From: Arcticibacter tournemirensis
Lineage (GTDB): Bacteria; Bacteroidota; Bacteroidia; Sphingobacteriales; Sphingobacteriaceae
Length of the DNA stretch: 64,000 bases
Assembly: GCF_006716645.1 (NCBI RefSeq)
Contig: NZ_VFPL01000001.1
Location: 4,960,001 to 5,024,000 of the forward strand
Direction of reading: 5' to 3'
Part shown: piece after piece, positions 36,039 through 43,720 of the stretch
Layout of the letters: each line of letters starts with the position of its first letter
Position numbering within the stretch: the first letter of the stretch is position 1
The notes under the pieces: model-generated
What the model was told of the DNA's origin: nothing
The model's database searches: none
What the model saw: only the letters and a program-made list of their open reading frames with translations
Translations under genes and position numbers: made by a program

Positions 36039-36053
36039 ACAAATCATTCTCAG

Positions 36054-36090
36054 TAAGCGGCCCTGCGCATTCCATTCGGCAGGCCGCTTA
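36054..36090 (+). terminator. Hairpin after the PfkB gene
   Basis: TAAGCGGCCCTGC (36054-36066) pairs with GCAGGCCGCTTA (36079-36090), 12 bp with one bulged C. The following T-run is weak, so it is a likely rather than certain terminator. Confidence 0.6.
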
Positions 36091-36130
36091 TTGCAACAAA
36101 GAAGAGTCCCAGGGCTGCTTCCGTTTTCAG

Positions 36131-36178
36131 AGTTATCCACTGTCAATTATCAATTGTCAATTGTCAATTGTCAATTTA
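36131..36178 (-). repeat. Post-stop heptad array of the cytochrome b5-like gene (locus 4)
   Basis: Five exact or near-exact units of AATTGAC / AATTGAT (36142-36176) in gene sense, running straight from the stop codon TAA. Each unit holds TGA, so stops occur in all three frames within 21 nt. Confidence 0.8.
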
Positions 36179-36415
36179 TTTAACTCTCCCAATCACCATA
36201 AATTTCTCAAATACTTTTGCAGTATGCGGCGCATCTGAGAGCTCCTCCGTCAAATCCTGCCCCGCCCAGTGCTCATAGTGTTTCCCACTCCGCCACAAGC
36301 GGCTACCGGATACATCATAGATAAAACCCTGATACGCTACCCAAATTTCCGGTTTATCCTGTCCGTTCCTGAGAGCAAGTTGCTTCAGCGTGTAAAAAGG
36401 TAATTCAACTTCCAT
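36176..36415 (-). CDS. Cytochrome b5-like heme/steroid-binding domain protein
   Basis: A 79-residue single-domain protein without signal peptide or membrane segment: PFYTLKQLALRNGQD, IWVAYQGFIYDVSG, then KHYEHWAGQDLT and DAPHTAKVFEKF. His46 or His49 and His64 are the candidate heme ligands. Its ATG overlaps the stop of the lycopene cyclase gene (TAATG), so it is translationally coupled to a carotenoid operon. It may donate electrons to a membrane di-iron oxygenase such as the CrtW-like protein; this is inference. Free heme or sterol binding cannot be excluded. Confidence 0.88.
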   Translation of the reverse strand: MEVELPFYTLKQLALRNGQDKPEIWVAYQGFIYDVSGSRLWRSGKHYEHWAGQDLTEELSDAPHTAKVFEKFMVIGRVK

Positions 36416-37104
36416 TATATAGGGGCTCCGGCACTACGCCGTCTGAAATATTCGAAAAACAAGATATTGACCAGCAGCATACTCAAGGAATAAAAATGAT
36501 CCTCAAAAGGAATGGTCCCCACCCTCATCGCCGAATTTTGAGCGTCGTTATACATTACCACTGGCAAAGAAGTCAGCAATCCATTTACAATATAAAAAGG
36601 AATGAGTGAAATGAAATACGCAAGATAGAACCGGCCGGTATATGCAGGTCTCTTTATATAAAAGAACAAGACTACAAACAGCAACAAACCAAAAGTGATC
36701 AGGGTATACACCCTGTTAAAGTACAACACCAGCATGACGATACTGAGTGCAATCATCAACAGACTAATAACATTACCGATACGCCCCAAAATGTCCTTCT
36801 TTACATAGTAATTCAGGCATTCATAAATAAATATACAAGCAAAGGGCACTGTAATAAAGAAGAGGATCTCTTCGAGAGGGAGGTTTAAGAAGTATATACC
36901 AATGAGGTATTTCGCGTTAAATGTCCAGACATCATATAAGGTGAACAGATAATCCCACAATAAAAACAAGCCGCCCGTTATAATTAAGCCTGGAAATATA
37001 AACTTCCATTTTTTATAAAACTGCACTCTTTTATCAAAAGAAAGAACTACAGGAAAAAATAATGTTAGAAAATTAATAAGCAGATAAGTGTATTGCTTAT
37101 CCAT
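36415..37104 (-). CDS. Lycopene cyclase, fused heterodimer-type (CrtYcd-like)
   Basis: A 229-residue membrane protein with about six to seven helices, formed by two related halves as in fused CrtYc/CrtYd lycopene cyclases. The first half has YFLNLPLEEILFF (Pro76-Glu79) and the second TIPFEDHFYSLSM (Pro199-Asp202), the conserved acidic motifs. It cyclises one or both psi ends of lycopene to beta rings. The stop overlaps the cytochrome b5-like start, and its own start overlaps the upstream ORF by 8 bp. Whether it makes mono- or bicyclic product cannot be read from sequence. Confidence 0.92.
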   Translation of the reverse strand: MDKQYTYLLINFLTLFFPVVLSFDKRVQFYKKWKFIFPGLIITGGLFLLWDYLFTLYDVWTFNAKYLIGIYFLNLPLEEILFFITVPFACIFIYECLNYYVKKDILGRIGNVISLLMIALSIVMLVLYFNRVYTLITFGLLLFVVLFFYIKRPAYTGRFYLAYFISLIPFYIVNGLLTSLPVVMYNDAQNSAMRVGTIPFEDHFYSLSMLLVNILFFEYFRRRSAGAPI

Positions 37105-37633
37105 TTTTTATGCCCTCATTTAGTATTTCAACTTCTTTGGTATTAAACCGGTTTGTCTTTTTGAGAAAAATGATAATATTCTTCACCAGTGTACTATCTG
37201 CAGTACCAAAACTGTCCTTTTCAACCAACTCAACAATCTTCTTGCGGTCTTCCTCGAGATGCTTACCAAGCCCCAGGAACGAAGGCATGTAGTGTTCAAC
37301 ACTAAATCGCAAGAATCGAATTTCAAGACTCTCAGGACTGCTGGCCACAGCTTTTTCGAGGTCATGCAATCCGCTCTTCAAATATGCGACTTTACGGTAA
37401 GGATTCCATGAGTGTTTTGCCATTATTGCCTGCGCTGAACCATAATAAGCCGTTAGCAGCGGATCCGAAGATCGCATTGCTTTCATCTTTTCACAGAATT
37501 TTTCCGCAGCATCTTTGTCTTTAACGGCTGCATAAAATTCCTGTCGCACCTGTTTGATGTCGAAGGCGTTTAAGTTAGTAAAGGACGTGGATAGAACAAA
37601 CAGAATAAAAAAGTAACGGATCATATTGGTCAT
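37097..37633 (-). CDS. Exported conserved protein of unknown function in the crt operon
   Basis: A 178-residue protein with a signal peptide (IRYFFILFVLSTSFTNLNAF) and a helical mature part: AEKFCEKMKAMRSSDPLLTAYYGSAQAIMAK, then a conserved-looking LEIRFLRFSVEHYMPSFLG. The helix-turn-helix pattern resembles TPR-type repeats. I recognise similar proteins only as hypothetical ORFs near carotenoid genes of Bacteroidota; no function is assigned. It overlaps the cyclase gene by 8 bp and starts 3 bp after crtB, so it belongs to this operon. Confidence 0.8.
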   Translation of the reverse strand: MTNMIRYFFILFVLSTSFTNLNAFDIKQVRQEFYAAVKDKDAAEKFCEKMKAMRSSDPLLTAYYGSAQAIMAKHSWNPYRKVAYLKSGLHDLEKAVASSPESLEIRFLRFSVEHYMPSFLGLGKHLEEDRKKIVELVEKDSFGTADSTLVKNIIIFLKKTNRFNTKEVEILNEGIKNG

Positions 37634-37636
37634 GGA

Positions 37637-38473
37637 TCAGATTGTATTCAGTTTATCTTGAAGCAATGCCCGTGCCATCAGGTATAATTTCCTTCTGCCC
37701 GAAACACGCACTCTTTCTTTGCCTAGTAAATCCACAGGCCGGGACCTGATTTTCCTGAATAGTTCGTAGTAATAGAGGTAAGCGACAAACACTCCCCGTT
37801 TAGCCGCGCGGGGTAATTCCCTGATCCCTTTTAATCCCTCCTCGAAATCCTTTTGAATATCTGTTTCAATTTCCTTCTTATCTGATTCTGAAAAACGCGC
37901 AAAATCAACCCCGGGAAAATACACCCTTCCTCGTTCTTCAAAATCCGCTTTGATATCCCGCAGAAAGTTTATCTTCTGAAATGCCGAACCTAATCGTCTT
38001 GCCTCGGGCAATAACCTGGAATATAATGAATCGTCCCCGGCACAGAACACGCGCAGGCACATTAGGCCGATAACTTCTGCCGATCCGTAAACATAGGTGT
38101 TATATAAGTCTGAAGAATAGCTTTTCTTTTCAAGGTCCATCTCCATAGAAGCAAAAAAAGCATTTATCAGGCAAGTCTCAATCTTATATTTATGTACTAC
38201 TTTTTGAAAAGCATGGAGTATTGGATTCAGGCTGATACCTGTTTCTAACGCTTCAAATATTTCGCTTTTAAACTGATTGATAAGCTTCCGCTTATTATAG
38301 TCATGGAAGGTATCTACAATCTCATCTGCGTATCTCACAAAACCGTATATAGCATAAACAGGGGCCCGTAGTTTACTGTCAAAAGCCCTGATGCCCTGAC
38401 TGAACGACGTGCTGTATCTTTCAGTAACTATCTTGCTGCACTCAAAAGAAGTACTAGTGTACAAATCCATCAT
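37637..38473 (-). CDS. crtB: Phytoene synthase
   Basis: 278 residues from the ATG at 38473 (MMDLYTSTSFECSKIVTERY); ATG 38491 and GTG 38497 are alternatives. The two aspartate-rich motifs DEIVD (Asp50/Asp54) and NFLRDIKAD (Asp173/Asp177) for Mg-diphosphate binding are intact, as is RVYFPG. It condenses two GGPP to phytoene, the first committed step. First gene of the crtB-orf178-cyclase-cytb5 operon, divergent from crtI. Squalene synthase is less likely because of the crt context. Confidence 0.95.
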   Translation of the reverse strand: MMDLYTSTSFECSKIVTERYSTSFSQGIRAFDSKLRAPVYAIYGFVRYADEIVDTFHDYNKRKLINQFKSEIFEALETGISLNPILHAFQKVVHKYKIETCLINAFFASMEMDLEKKSYSSDLYNTYVYGSAEVIGLMCLRVFCAGDDSLYSRLLPEARRLGSAFQKINFLRDIKADFEERGRVYFPGVDFARFSESDKKEIETDIQKDFEEGLKGIRELPRAAKRGVFVAYLYYYELFRKIRSRPVDLLGKERVRVSGRRKLYLMARALLQDKLNTI

Positions 38474-38529
38474 AGTGTCACGGTTCAACATTATCACAAA
38501 ATACGGAAATTAAGCACAAAAGTTTCTAA

Positions 38530-38544
38530 TACCGGTTATCGGTA
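38530..38544. promoter_or_regulatory. Palindromic operator candidate between crtB and crtI
   Basis: TACCG-GTTAT-CGGTA, a perfect 5-bp inverted repeat with 5-nt spacer, near the middle of the 130-bp divergent region, 59 bp before crtI. No regulator gene is adjacent. Confidence 0.45.
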
Positions 38545-38590
38545 CAAAAATTAAACAGCCCCACACCCGCCGTTTTACAATCCCTTTACT

Positions 38591-38598
38591 TACTTTTA
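38591..38598 (+). promoter_or_regulatory. -7 box 5 nt before crtI start (leaderless candidate)
   Basis: TACTTTTA matches TAnnTTTG in all but the last base and ends 5 nt before the crtI ATG. Confidence 0.4.
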
Positions 38599-38603
38599 AT
38601 GCA

Positions 38604-40088
38604 ATGAAAAGTTCAAAAATTGCTATTATCGGCTCAGGATTTGCCGGCCTCGCGGCAGCGGCTCTTCTCGCTGCCGAAGGTCACGATGTTACAATTTATG
38701 AAAAGAACGAGCAGCCCGGGGGCAGGGCCCGGGTGTGGCAAAAAGATGGCTTTCGCTTCGACATGGGTCCCAGCTGGTACTGGATGCCTGATGTTTTCGA
38801 GAACTTTTTTAACTTATTTAAGCATAAAACATCCGATTTCTATGAATTAAAGCGTATTGATCCTTCATACCGGATATACTGGAATAAGAATGACTATAAT
38901 GATATCCCTGCTGGTATACCGCAGCTCAAAGAAATGTTTGAGCAATTGGAACCGGGATCGGCGGCTAACCTTGATATATTCCTGAAGCAGGCTGGATATA
39001 AATATTCCACCGGTATGGGCGACTTCGTATTCCGGCCCTCAAATTCTGTAAAAGAGTACATGGATATCCGGCTTCTTACGGCCAGTTTCAAATTGCAGAT
39101 GTTCTCAAGTATACGCGCCCATGTTAAAAAATATTTTAATAACCCCAGGATCGTTAAGCTGCTTGAGTTCCCCGTATTGTTCTTAGGCGGAACCGCTAAA
39201 AACACCCCTGCGCTTTACAGTATGATGAACTATGCAGACCTCGCTCTTGGCACATGGTACCCAATGGGAGGCATGAATGAAATTGTTAAAGCTATGGTCG
39301 CCGTTGCAGAGGAACAGGGCGTAAGAATAAAGTTAAATAGCGAAATAAAGGAAATTAAGGTTATAGATAATAAGGCCAGCAGCGTAGTGACCGAAACCGA
39401 ATCATTTGATGTGGATATGGTGATCTCAAATGCGGATTATGAACACACAGATCAAACGCTTCTGGAAACGAAATATCAAAATTACAGCGCAGCTTATTGG
39501 GATAAACGGGTTTTATCTCCTTCTTCTCTCCTGTTCTTTATCGGAACGAATAAGAAGGTTGAAGGAATAAAGCACCACAACCTGTTTTTTGACGAAGATT
39601 TCGAGAAACATTCTGAAGAGATTTACAAAGAACCTGCATGGCCGCAAAAACCTTTGTTTTATGTTTGCTGTCCCTCTAAAACCGATCCCCATGTAGCGCC
39701 CCCCGGAGCCGAAAACCTGTTTTTCCTAATCCCCGTTGCTTCCGGCCTGACCGATACACCGGAGATTCGCGAGAAGTATTTCAACATGATAATGGAGCGT
39801 TTTAAGACGATCACCGGACAGGACATACGCCCGTCGATAGTTGTAAACAGAAGTTATGCTATTAACGACTTCATAGAAGATTACCACTCTTTCAAGGGAA
39901 ATGCGTACGGACTTGCCAACACGCTGCTGCAAACTGCCTTCCTGAAACCGAAACTACGTTCAAAGAAAGTGGAAAATCTTCTTTATACAGGCCAGCTTAC
40001 GGTGCCTGGCCCGGGCGTCCCTCCTGCTATTATATCCGGTCAGGTGGCTGCCCGGGAAGCAATAAAATACCTTCAATCCACAACCTAA
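38604..40088 (+). CDS. crtI: Phytoene desaturase (CrtI type)
   Basis: A 494-residue FAD enzyme. The dinucleotide motif is GSGFAGLAAAALLAAEGHDV, followed by YEKNEQPGGRARVW and FDMGPSWYWMPDVF, and the C-terminal signature GQLTVPGPGVPPAIISGQVA. It introduces double bonds to turn phytoene into lycopene; some Bacteroidota enzymes also add 3',4' bonds, which cannot be told here. Divergent from crtB, probably sharing control at 38530-38544. Ends 9 bp from the convergent CoA-disulfide reductase gene. Confidence 0.96.
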   Translation: MKSSKIAIIGSGFAGLAAAALLAAEGHDVTIYEKNEQPGGRARVWQKDGFRFDMGPSWYWMPDVFENFFNLFKHKTSDFYELKRIDPSYRIYWNKNDYNDIPAGIPQLKEMFEQLEPGSAANLDIFLKQAGYKYSTGMGDFVFRPSNSVKEYMDIRLLTASFKLQMFSSIRAHVKKYFNNPRIVKLLEFPVLFLGGTAKNTPALYSMMNYADLALGTWYPMGGMNEIVKAMVAVAEEQGVRIKLNSEIKEIKVIDNKASSVVTETESFDVDMVISNADYEHTDQTLLETKYQNYSAAYWDKRVLSPSSLLFFIGTNKKVEGIKHHNLFFDEDFEKHSEEIYKEPAWPQKPLFYVCCPSKTDPHVAPPGAENLFFLIPVASGLTDTPEIREKYFNMIMERFKTITGQDIRPSIVVNRSYAINDFIEDYHSFKGNAYGLANTLLQTAFLKPKLRSKKVENLLYTGQLTVPGPGVPPAIISGQVAAREAIKYLQSTT

Positions 40089-40097
40089 AACCACATA

Positions 40098-41777
40098 TTA
40101 ACATACAGCGGTATGCTCACAGTGAATTTCATCGTCACATATCTTCCATAGGTAATAACCACCAGACAGGTTGAGTACATTTGTAAAATCATGCTGCACG
40201 AGAATCCGCTGTGCGAGGTATCCTCTTAACCCGATCTGACAGTATAAGATGACCTTTTTTTCAACCGGGATCTCCTTCAGTCTGTCCCTCAGCTCGTCGA
40301 CGGGAATATTTACTGCATTAGGGATGCAACCTGATTCATACTCTGCGCGGGTTCTGACATCAAGTAAAAAACACTCTTCTTCCACATTCCGGAGGTCTTT
40401 ACCCTGAATAACTTTCAACCGTCCCTGAAGTATATTCTCAGCTACAAAGCCTGCAATATTTACAGGATCTTTCGCTGAAGAGAATGGCGGAGCATACGCG
40501 TGTTCAAAGTTGCAGAGATCGAATAAAGTACCTTTGTTTTTGATCACAGAAGACATCACATCCAAACGCTTATCCACCCCTTCATAACCGGCTACCTGCG
40601 CCCCTAAAAGTTGGCCCGTATCAGGTGAAAAGGTTATTTGAATGCTCATTTGCTGAGCTCCCGGATAATAGCCGGCGTGCGAACCACTGTGAGTGGTTGA
40701 AACAATATGCTTTATTCCATCTTTCTCAAGATGTTTTGCTGGTACGCCAGCCGCACCTACTGTCATGTCGAAGACTTTAACAATAGCGGTATTAATAGAA
40801 CCCTCATACTTCTGAATATCACCCAATACCATATTATTGGCACAGATTCTCCCCTGCTTATTTGCCGGGCCGGCCAGGTACGTAATGGCGGGCTTACCCG
40901 TAATTGGATTTGTAAACTCAATAGCGTCGCCTACGGCGTAAATATCTGGTTCTGATGTATGCAGGTACTCGTCGACAAGAATCCCTCCCGTTATGCCTAA
41001 TTGCAGACCTGCCGGCGCTGCCAGCCTCGTATCCGGCCTGACGCCGATTGATAAGATTACAAGATCGCACCCAATCGACTCTCCATCCTTTAAAAGCACA
41101 TTCAAAGCGCCCGCCTCACTCTTCCCGAAACCGGTTACAACAGAGTTCAAATGCAAATTCACCCCTTTAGTGCGTATATGCTGCTGAACGAGAGCTGCTA
41201 CAGGAGCATCCAGCGGGGCGAGAATTTGCGGACCCATTTCAACAATATGAATATCTACCCCTAAATGGTGCAAGTTCTCGGCCATCTCAAGCCCAATGAA
41301 CCCCGCCCCTATAACTACAGCCCGTTGTGTTTTATGCTCCGTTATATATTCTTTTATATAATCCGTATCCGTTACATTCCTCAGTGTAAAGATACCCTCA
41401 AGCTCTATCCCCGGCAGCGGCGGCCTCACGGGCTCTGCTCCGGGAGCAAGTACCAGTTTATCAAAATCCTCCTCGTACACTTCACCTGTCTGGCAATTTC
41501 TTGCCGTTACCGTTTTGAACGGTACATTAATCCTTGTCACTTCTGTACTCACCCGCACATCGATATTGAATCTTTTGCTAAAGGATGAAGCTGTTTGAAC
41601 AAAGAGTTTATTACGGTCTTTTATAACGTCTCCTATGTAATAGGGCAAACCACAATTGGCATAGGATATATACTTTCCTTTTTCAAAAATGACAATTTCA
41701 GCCTTCTCGTCCATGCGCCTCAATCGTGCAGCGGTACTGGCTCCGCCTGCGACACCTCCGATAATAACGTATTTCAT
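40098..41777 (-). CDS. CoA-disulfide-reductase-like flavoenzyme fused to a rhodanese domain
   Basis: 559 residues from the ATG at 41777 (MKYVIIGGVAGGASTAARLR); a 20-residue in-frame extension is not supported. The N-terminal pyridine-nucleotide disulfide oxidoreductase has FAD and NAD motifs and the single redox Cys42 in YANCGLPYYIG, as in CoADR. Residues about 455-559 form a rhodanese domain with active Cys513 (LYCQIGLRG). Such CoADR-RHD proteins reduce CoA-disulfide or polysulfide/persulfide. It faces a Crp/Fnr gene and two YeeE/YedE genes, supporting a role in reactive sulfur handling. Confidence 0.93.
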   Translation of the reverse strand: MKYVIIGGVAGGASTAARLRRMDEKAEIVIFEKGKYISYANCGLPYYIGDVIKDRNKLFVQTASSFSKRFNIDVRVSTEVTRINVPFKTVTARNCQTGEVYEEDFDKLVLAPGAEPVRPPLPGIELEGIFTLRNVTDTDYIKEYITEHKTQRAVVIGAGFIGLEMAENLHHLGVDIHIVEMGPQILAPLDAPVAALVQQHIRTKGVNLHLNSVVTGFGKSEAGALNVLLKDGESIGCDLVILSIGVRPDTRLAAPAGLQLGITGGILVDEYLHTSEPDIYAVGDAIEFTNPITGKPAITYLAGPANKQGRICANNMVLGDIQKYEGSINTAIVKVFDMTVGAAGVPAKHLEKDGIKHIVSTTHSGSHAGYYPGAQQMSIQITFSPDTGQLLGAQVAGYEGVDKRLDVMSSVIKNKGTLFDLCNFEHAYAPPFSSAKDPVNIAGFVAENILQGRLKVIQGKDLRNVEEECFLLDVRTRAEYESGCIPNAVNIPVDELRDRLKEIPVEKKVILYCQIGLRGYLAQRILVQHDFTNVLNLSGGYYLWKICDDEIHCEHTAVC

Positions 41778-41822
41778 TCGAATAATTTTAGGCCAAAGTA
41801 AGGAAGTAAATCCGTGATAAAA

Positions 41823-41838
41823 TGTAACTTTAATCACA
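41823..41838. promoter_or_regulatory. Crp/Fnr-type box in the divergent CoADR-crp region
   Basis: TGTAA-CTTTAA-TCACA matches the TGTGA-N6-TCACA palindrome in 9 of 10 positions. Its centre is about 60 bp upstream of the crp-like start and about 53 bp upstream of the CoADR-RHD start. Confidence 0.65.
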
Positions 41839-41876
41839 TTATTGGGTTAAAGCTATTTTGCGTGAGGCAGAGTAAA

Positions 41877-41884
41877 TACTTTTG
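41877..41884 (+). promoter_or_regulatory. -7 box 6 nt before the Crp/Fnr gene (leaderless candidate)
   Basis: TACTTTTG, perfect TAnnTTTG, ending 6 nt before the ATG at 41891. TTTG at 41857-41860 lies 16 nt upstream, near the -33 position. Confidence 0.55.
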
Positions 41885-41890
41885 TAATCT

Positions 41891-42529
41891 ATGGACGACT
41901 TTTCGCCTGCTTATTATATAGAAAAACATTTCAGCCAGTTTGAACCGGCACTAAAAGAAAAGATCATAAGCCATTGCACCGTTAAAAACTTTTCTGCGGG
42001 GGAGATCCTCATGCAAACAGGCCAATATTTCAGATCTACCGTTTTAATTGTCGAGGGCAGAGTTAAGCTCTACCGGGAGGGTACAGGCAGCGAAGAATTC
42101 TTCATGTATTATCTCGAACCCGGCTCTGCCTGCGCTTTATCTATCATCTGTGCAACACGCCAGCAAACAAGTGAGGTAATGGCCAAGGCAATTGAACCTA
42201 CCACCGTGTTAATGATTCCTATCCAACTAATGGATGAACTCATGCGGGATTACAAAAGCTGGTACTACTTTGTTCTGGACTCCTACCGCACACGCTTTGA
42301 GGAGCTTCTGACCGTGGTTGACAACATTATTTTTAAAGGGATGGATGAACGGCTGGAGTTTTATCTGAAAGGACAATACGAAAAGATGAAAACTAACCAG
42401 CTTCGTATTACTCATCAGGAGATTGCAAACGATCTCAGTACTTCCAGAGAAGTTGTATCGCGATTGCTTAAAAAAATGGAGCAGAACAAAAAAATAAAGC
42501 TCTTTCGCAATTATATCGAATGGCTGTAA
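41891..42529 (+). CDS. Crp/Fnr-family transcriptional regulator
   Basis: A 212-residue regulator. Residues about 25-140 form a cyclic-nucleotide-binding-like beta-roll (SAGEILMQTGQYFRSTVLIVEG), followed by a long helix and a winged HTH with ITHQEIANDLSTSREVVSRL. The beta-roll lacks the cAMP-binding RTA-type signature by eye, and there is no Fnr-type cysteine cluster, so its signal is unknown. Flanked by two near-consensus Crp/Fnr boxes (41823-41838, 42543-42558), it probably controls CoADR-RHD, itself and the YeeE/YedE pair. Confidence 0.93.
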   Translation: MDDFSPAYYIEKHFSQFEPALKEKIISHCTVKNFSAGEILMQTGQYFRSTVLIVEGRVKLYREGTGSEEFFMYYLEPGSACALSIICATRQQTSEVMAKAIEPTTVLMIPIQLMDELMRDYKSWYYFVLDSYRTRFEELLTVVDNIIFKGMDERLEFYLKGQYEKMKTNQLRITHQEIANDLSTSREVVSRLLKKMEQNKKIKLFRNYIEWL

Positions 42530-42542
42530 GGGGATCAACTAC

Positions 42543-42558
42543 TGTGACAATTATCACT
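42543..42558. promoter_or_regulatory. Crp/Fnr-type box upstream of the YeeE/YedE genes
   Basis: TGTGA-CAATTA-TCACT matches TGTGA-N6-TCACA in 9 of 10 positions, 111 bp before the first YeeE/YedE start. Possible -7 boxes downstream are GACCTTTG (42580-42587) and GATTTTTG (42651-42658), each with one mismatch. Confidence 0.65.
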
Positions 42559-42668
42559 GAGTGAGTGTGCATTTACCCGGACCTTTGCGACACTAAAATA
42601 AAAAGCAAAATCAGTTGATTTGTGCTGCTAAGGGTTGACTATTTTAGTGAGATTTTTGGTAAGAAAAC

Positions 42669-43238
42669 ATGATAAATAACATTATAGATTTAATACGACA
42701 ACCATGGTCGTGGTATGTATCGGGGCTTGTAATAGCTGCGATCATGGCAACGCTGCTGCTTTGGGGTAAACAGTTCGGTTTTTCGTCCAACCTCCGTACG
42801 ATCTGTGCAATGTGCGGTGCAGGCAAGAAGGTAAGCTTCTTTAACTTCAATTGGAAAGATCAAAAATGGAACCTTCTTTTCCTGGCAGGAGCAATCCTCG
42901 GGGGGCTAATTTCAGGCACCTTGTTAAGGGATAGCAGTCCAATGAACTTGTCGTCGGCCACAATCATAGATCTTAAAGAACTTGGAATTTCGTTCGATGG
43001 ACAAATGAATCCATCTCAGATATTTGGCACCGATTTCCTGTTTTCCGTTAAGGGCATCATTGTACTCGCAGGAGGCGGATTCCTGGTAGGTTTCGGATCA
43101 AGATATGCCGGAGGCTGCACCTCAGGACACGCCATCTCAGGTCTTTCAAATCTTCAGCGCGCATCACTCATTGCTGTCGTTGGCTTCTTTGCAGGTGGTT
43201 TGATTATGACCCATATTTTTTTACCCTTAATTTTTTAG
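42669..43238 (+). CDS. YeeE/YedE-family sulfur transport protein, first half
   Basis: A 189-residue membrane protein with about four to five helices and the family motif SRYAGGCTSGHAISG (Cys150). An additional CAMCG pair (Cys46, Cys49) is present. YeeE (TsuA) passes thiosulfate through the membrane using conserved cysteines. This is the first of a split pair; the second half starts one base after its stop codon. Together they resemble PmpA/PmpB two-gene systems found near rhodanese and sulfur genes. Confidence 0.92.
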   Translation: MINNIIDLIRQPWSWYVSGLVIAAIMATLLLWGKQFGFSSNLRTICAMCGAGKKVSFFNFNWKDQKWNLLFLAGAILGGLISGTLLRDSSPMNLSSATIIDLKELGISFDGQMNPSQIFGTDFLFSVKGIIVLAGGGFLVGFGSRYAGGCTSGHAISGLSNLQRASLIAVVGFFAGGLIMTHIFLPLIF

Positions 43239-43239
43239 A

Positions 43240-43653
43240 ATGAAAGGACTACGTTTTATTTTGGCAGGTGTGTTATTCGGGATAGTAATGAGCAAGTCTG
43301 AAGCTATGTCGTGGTACCGGATTCAGGAAATGTTCAGATTCCAGTCATTCCACATGTTCGGCATTATAGGCACAGCAGTGATCACCGGGATAATTATCGT
43401 ATACATAATCAAAAAATACAATGTCAAAGACTCTTCCGGACAAGAAATCGTTCTCAGGGACAAAGTCGAAGGCTGGAAAAGGTATTTATATGGGGGAGTT
43501 ATTTTTGGCCTGGGCTGGGCTCTCACTGGCGCTTGTCCCGGCCCCATGTTTGTAAATATAGGGTATGGCTACCTCTCATTTATCGTAGTAGTATGCGGAG
43601 CCTTACTCGGCACATATGTGTACGGAGTATTGAAGGATAAACTACCTCATTAA
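43240..43653 (+). CDS. YeeE/YedE-family sulfur transport protein, second half
   Basis: A 137-residue membrane protein with about four helices and the motif ALTGACPGPMFVNIGYG (Cys99), the partner of the preceding gene. Starts 1 bp after it, so co-translated. Predicted function: import of thiosulfate or another inorganic sulfur species to be processed by the CoADR-rhodanese protein. Substrate is inferred from family only. Confidence 0.92.
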   Translation: MKGLRFILAGVLFGIVMSKSEAMSWYRIQEMFRFQSFHMFGIIGTAVITGIIIVYIIKKYNVKDSSGQEIVLRDKVEGWKRYLYGGVIFGLGWALTGACPGPMFVNIGYGYLSFIVVVCGALLGTYVYGVLKDKLPH

Positions 43654-43708
43654 CTTCCCTGCCCTGTAACAAATCGTCTTATCCTCGCTCTAAACCAACA
43701 GGATTTAG

Positions 43709-43716
43709 TACTTTTA
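43709..43716 (+). promoter_or_regulatory. -7 box 4 nt before the ABC permease gene (leaderless candidate)
   Basis: TACTTTTA, one mismatch to TAnnTTTG, ending 4 nt before the ATG at 43721. Confidence 0.4.
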
Positions 43717-43720
43717 TTGC

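Noticed and set aside
41823-41838. Firm class I or class II activation geometry for the Crp/Fnr boxes
   Set aside because: Transcription starts are only guessed from weak -7 boxes, with two options upstream of YeeE/YedE, so distances are not reliable enough.
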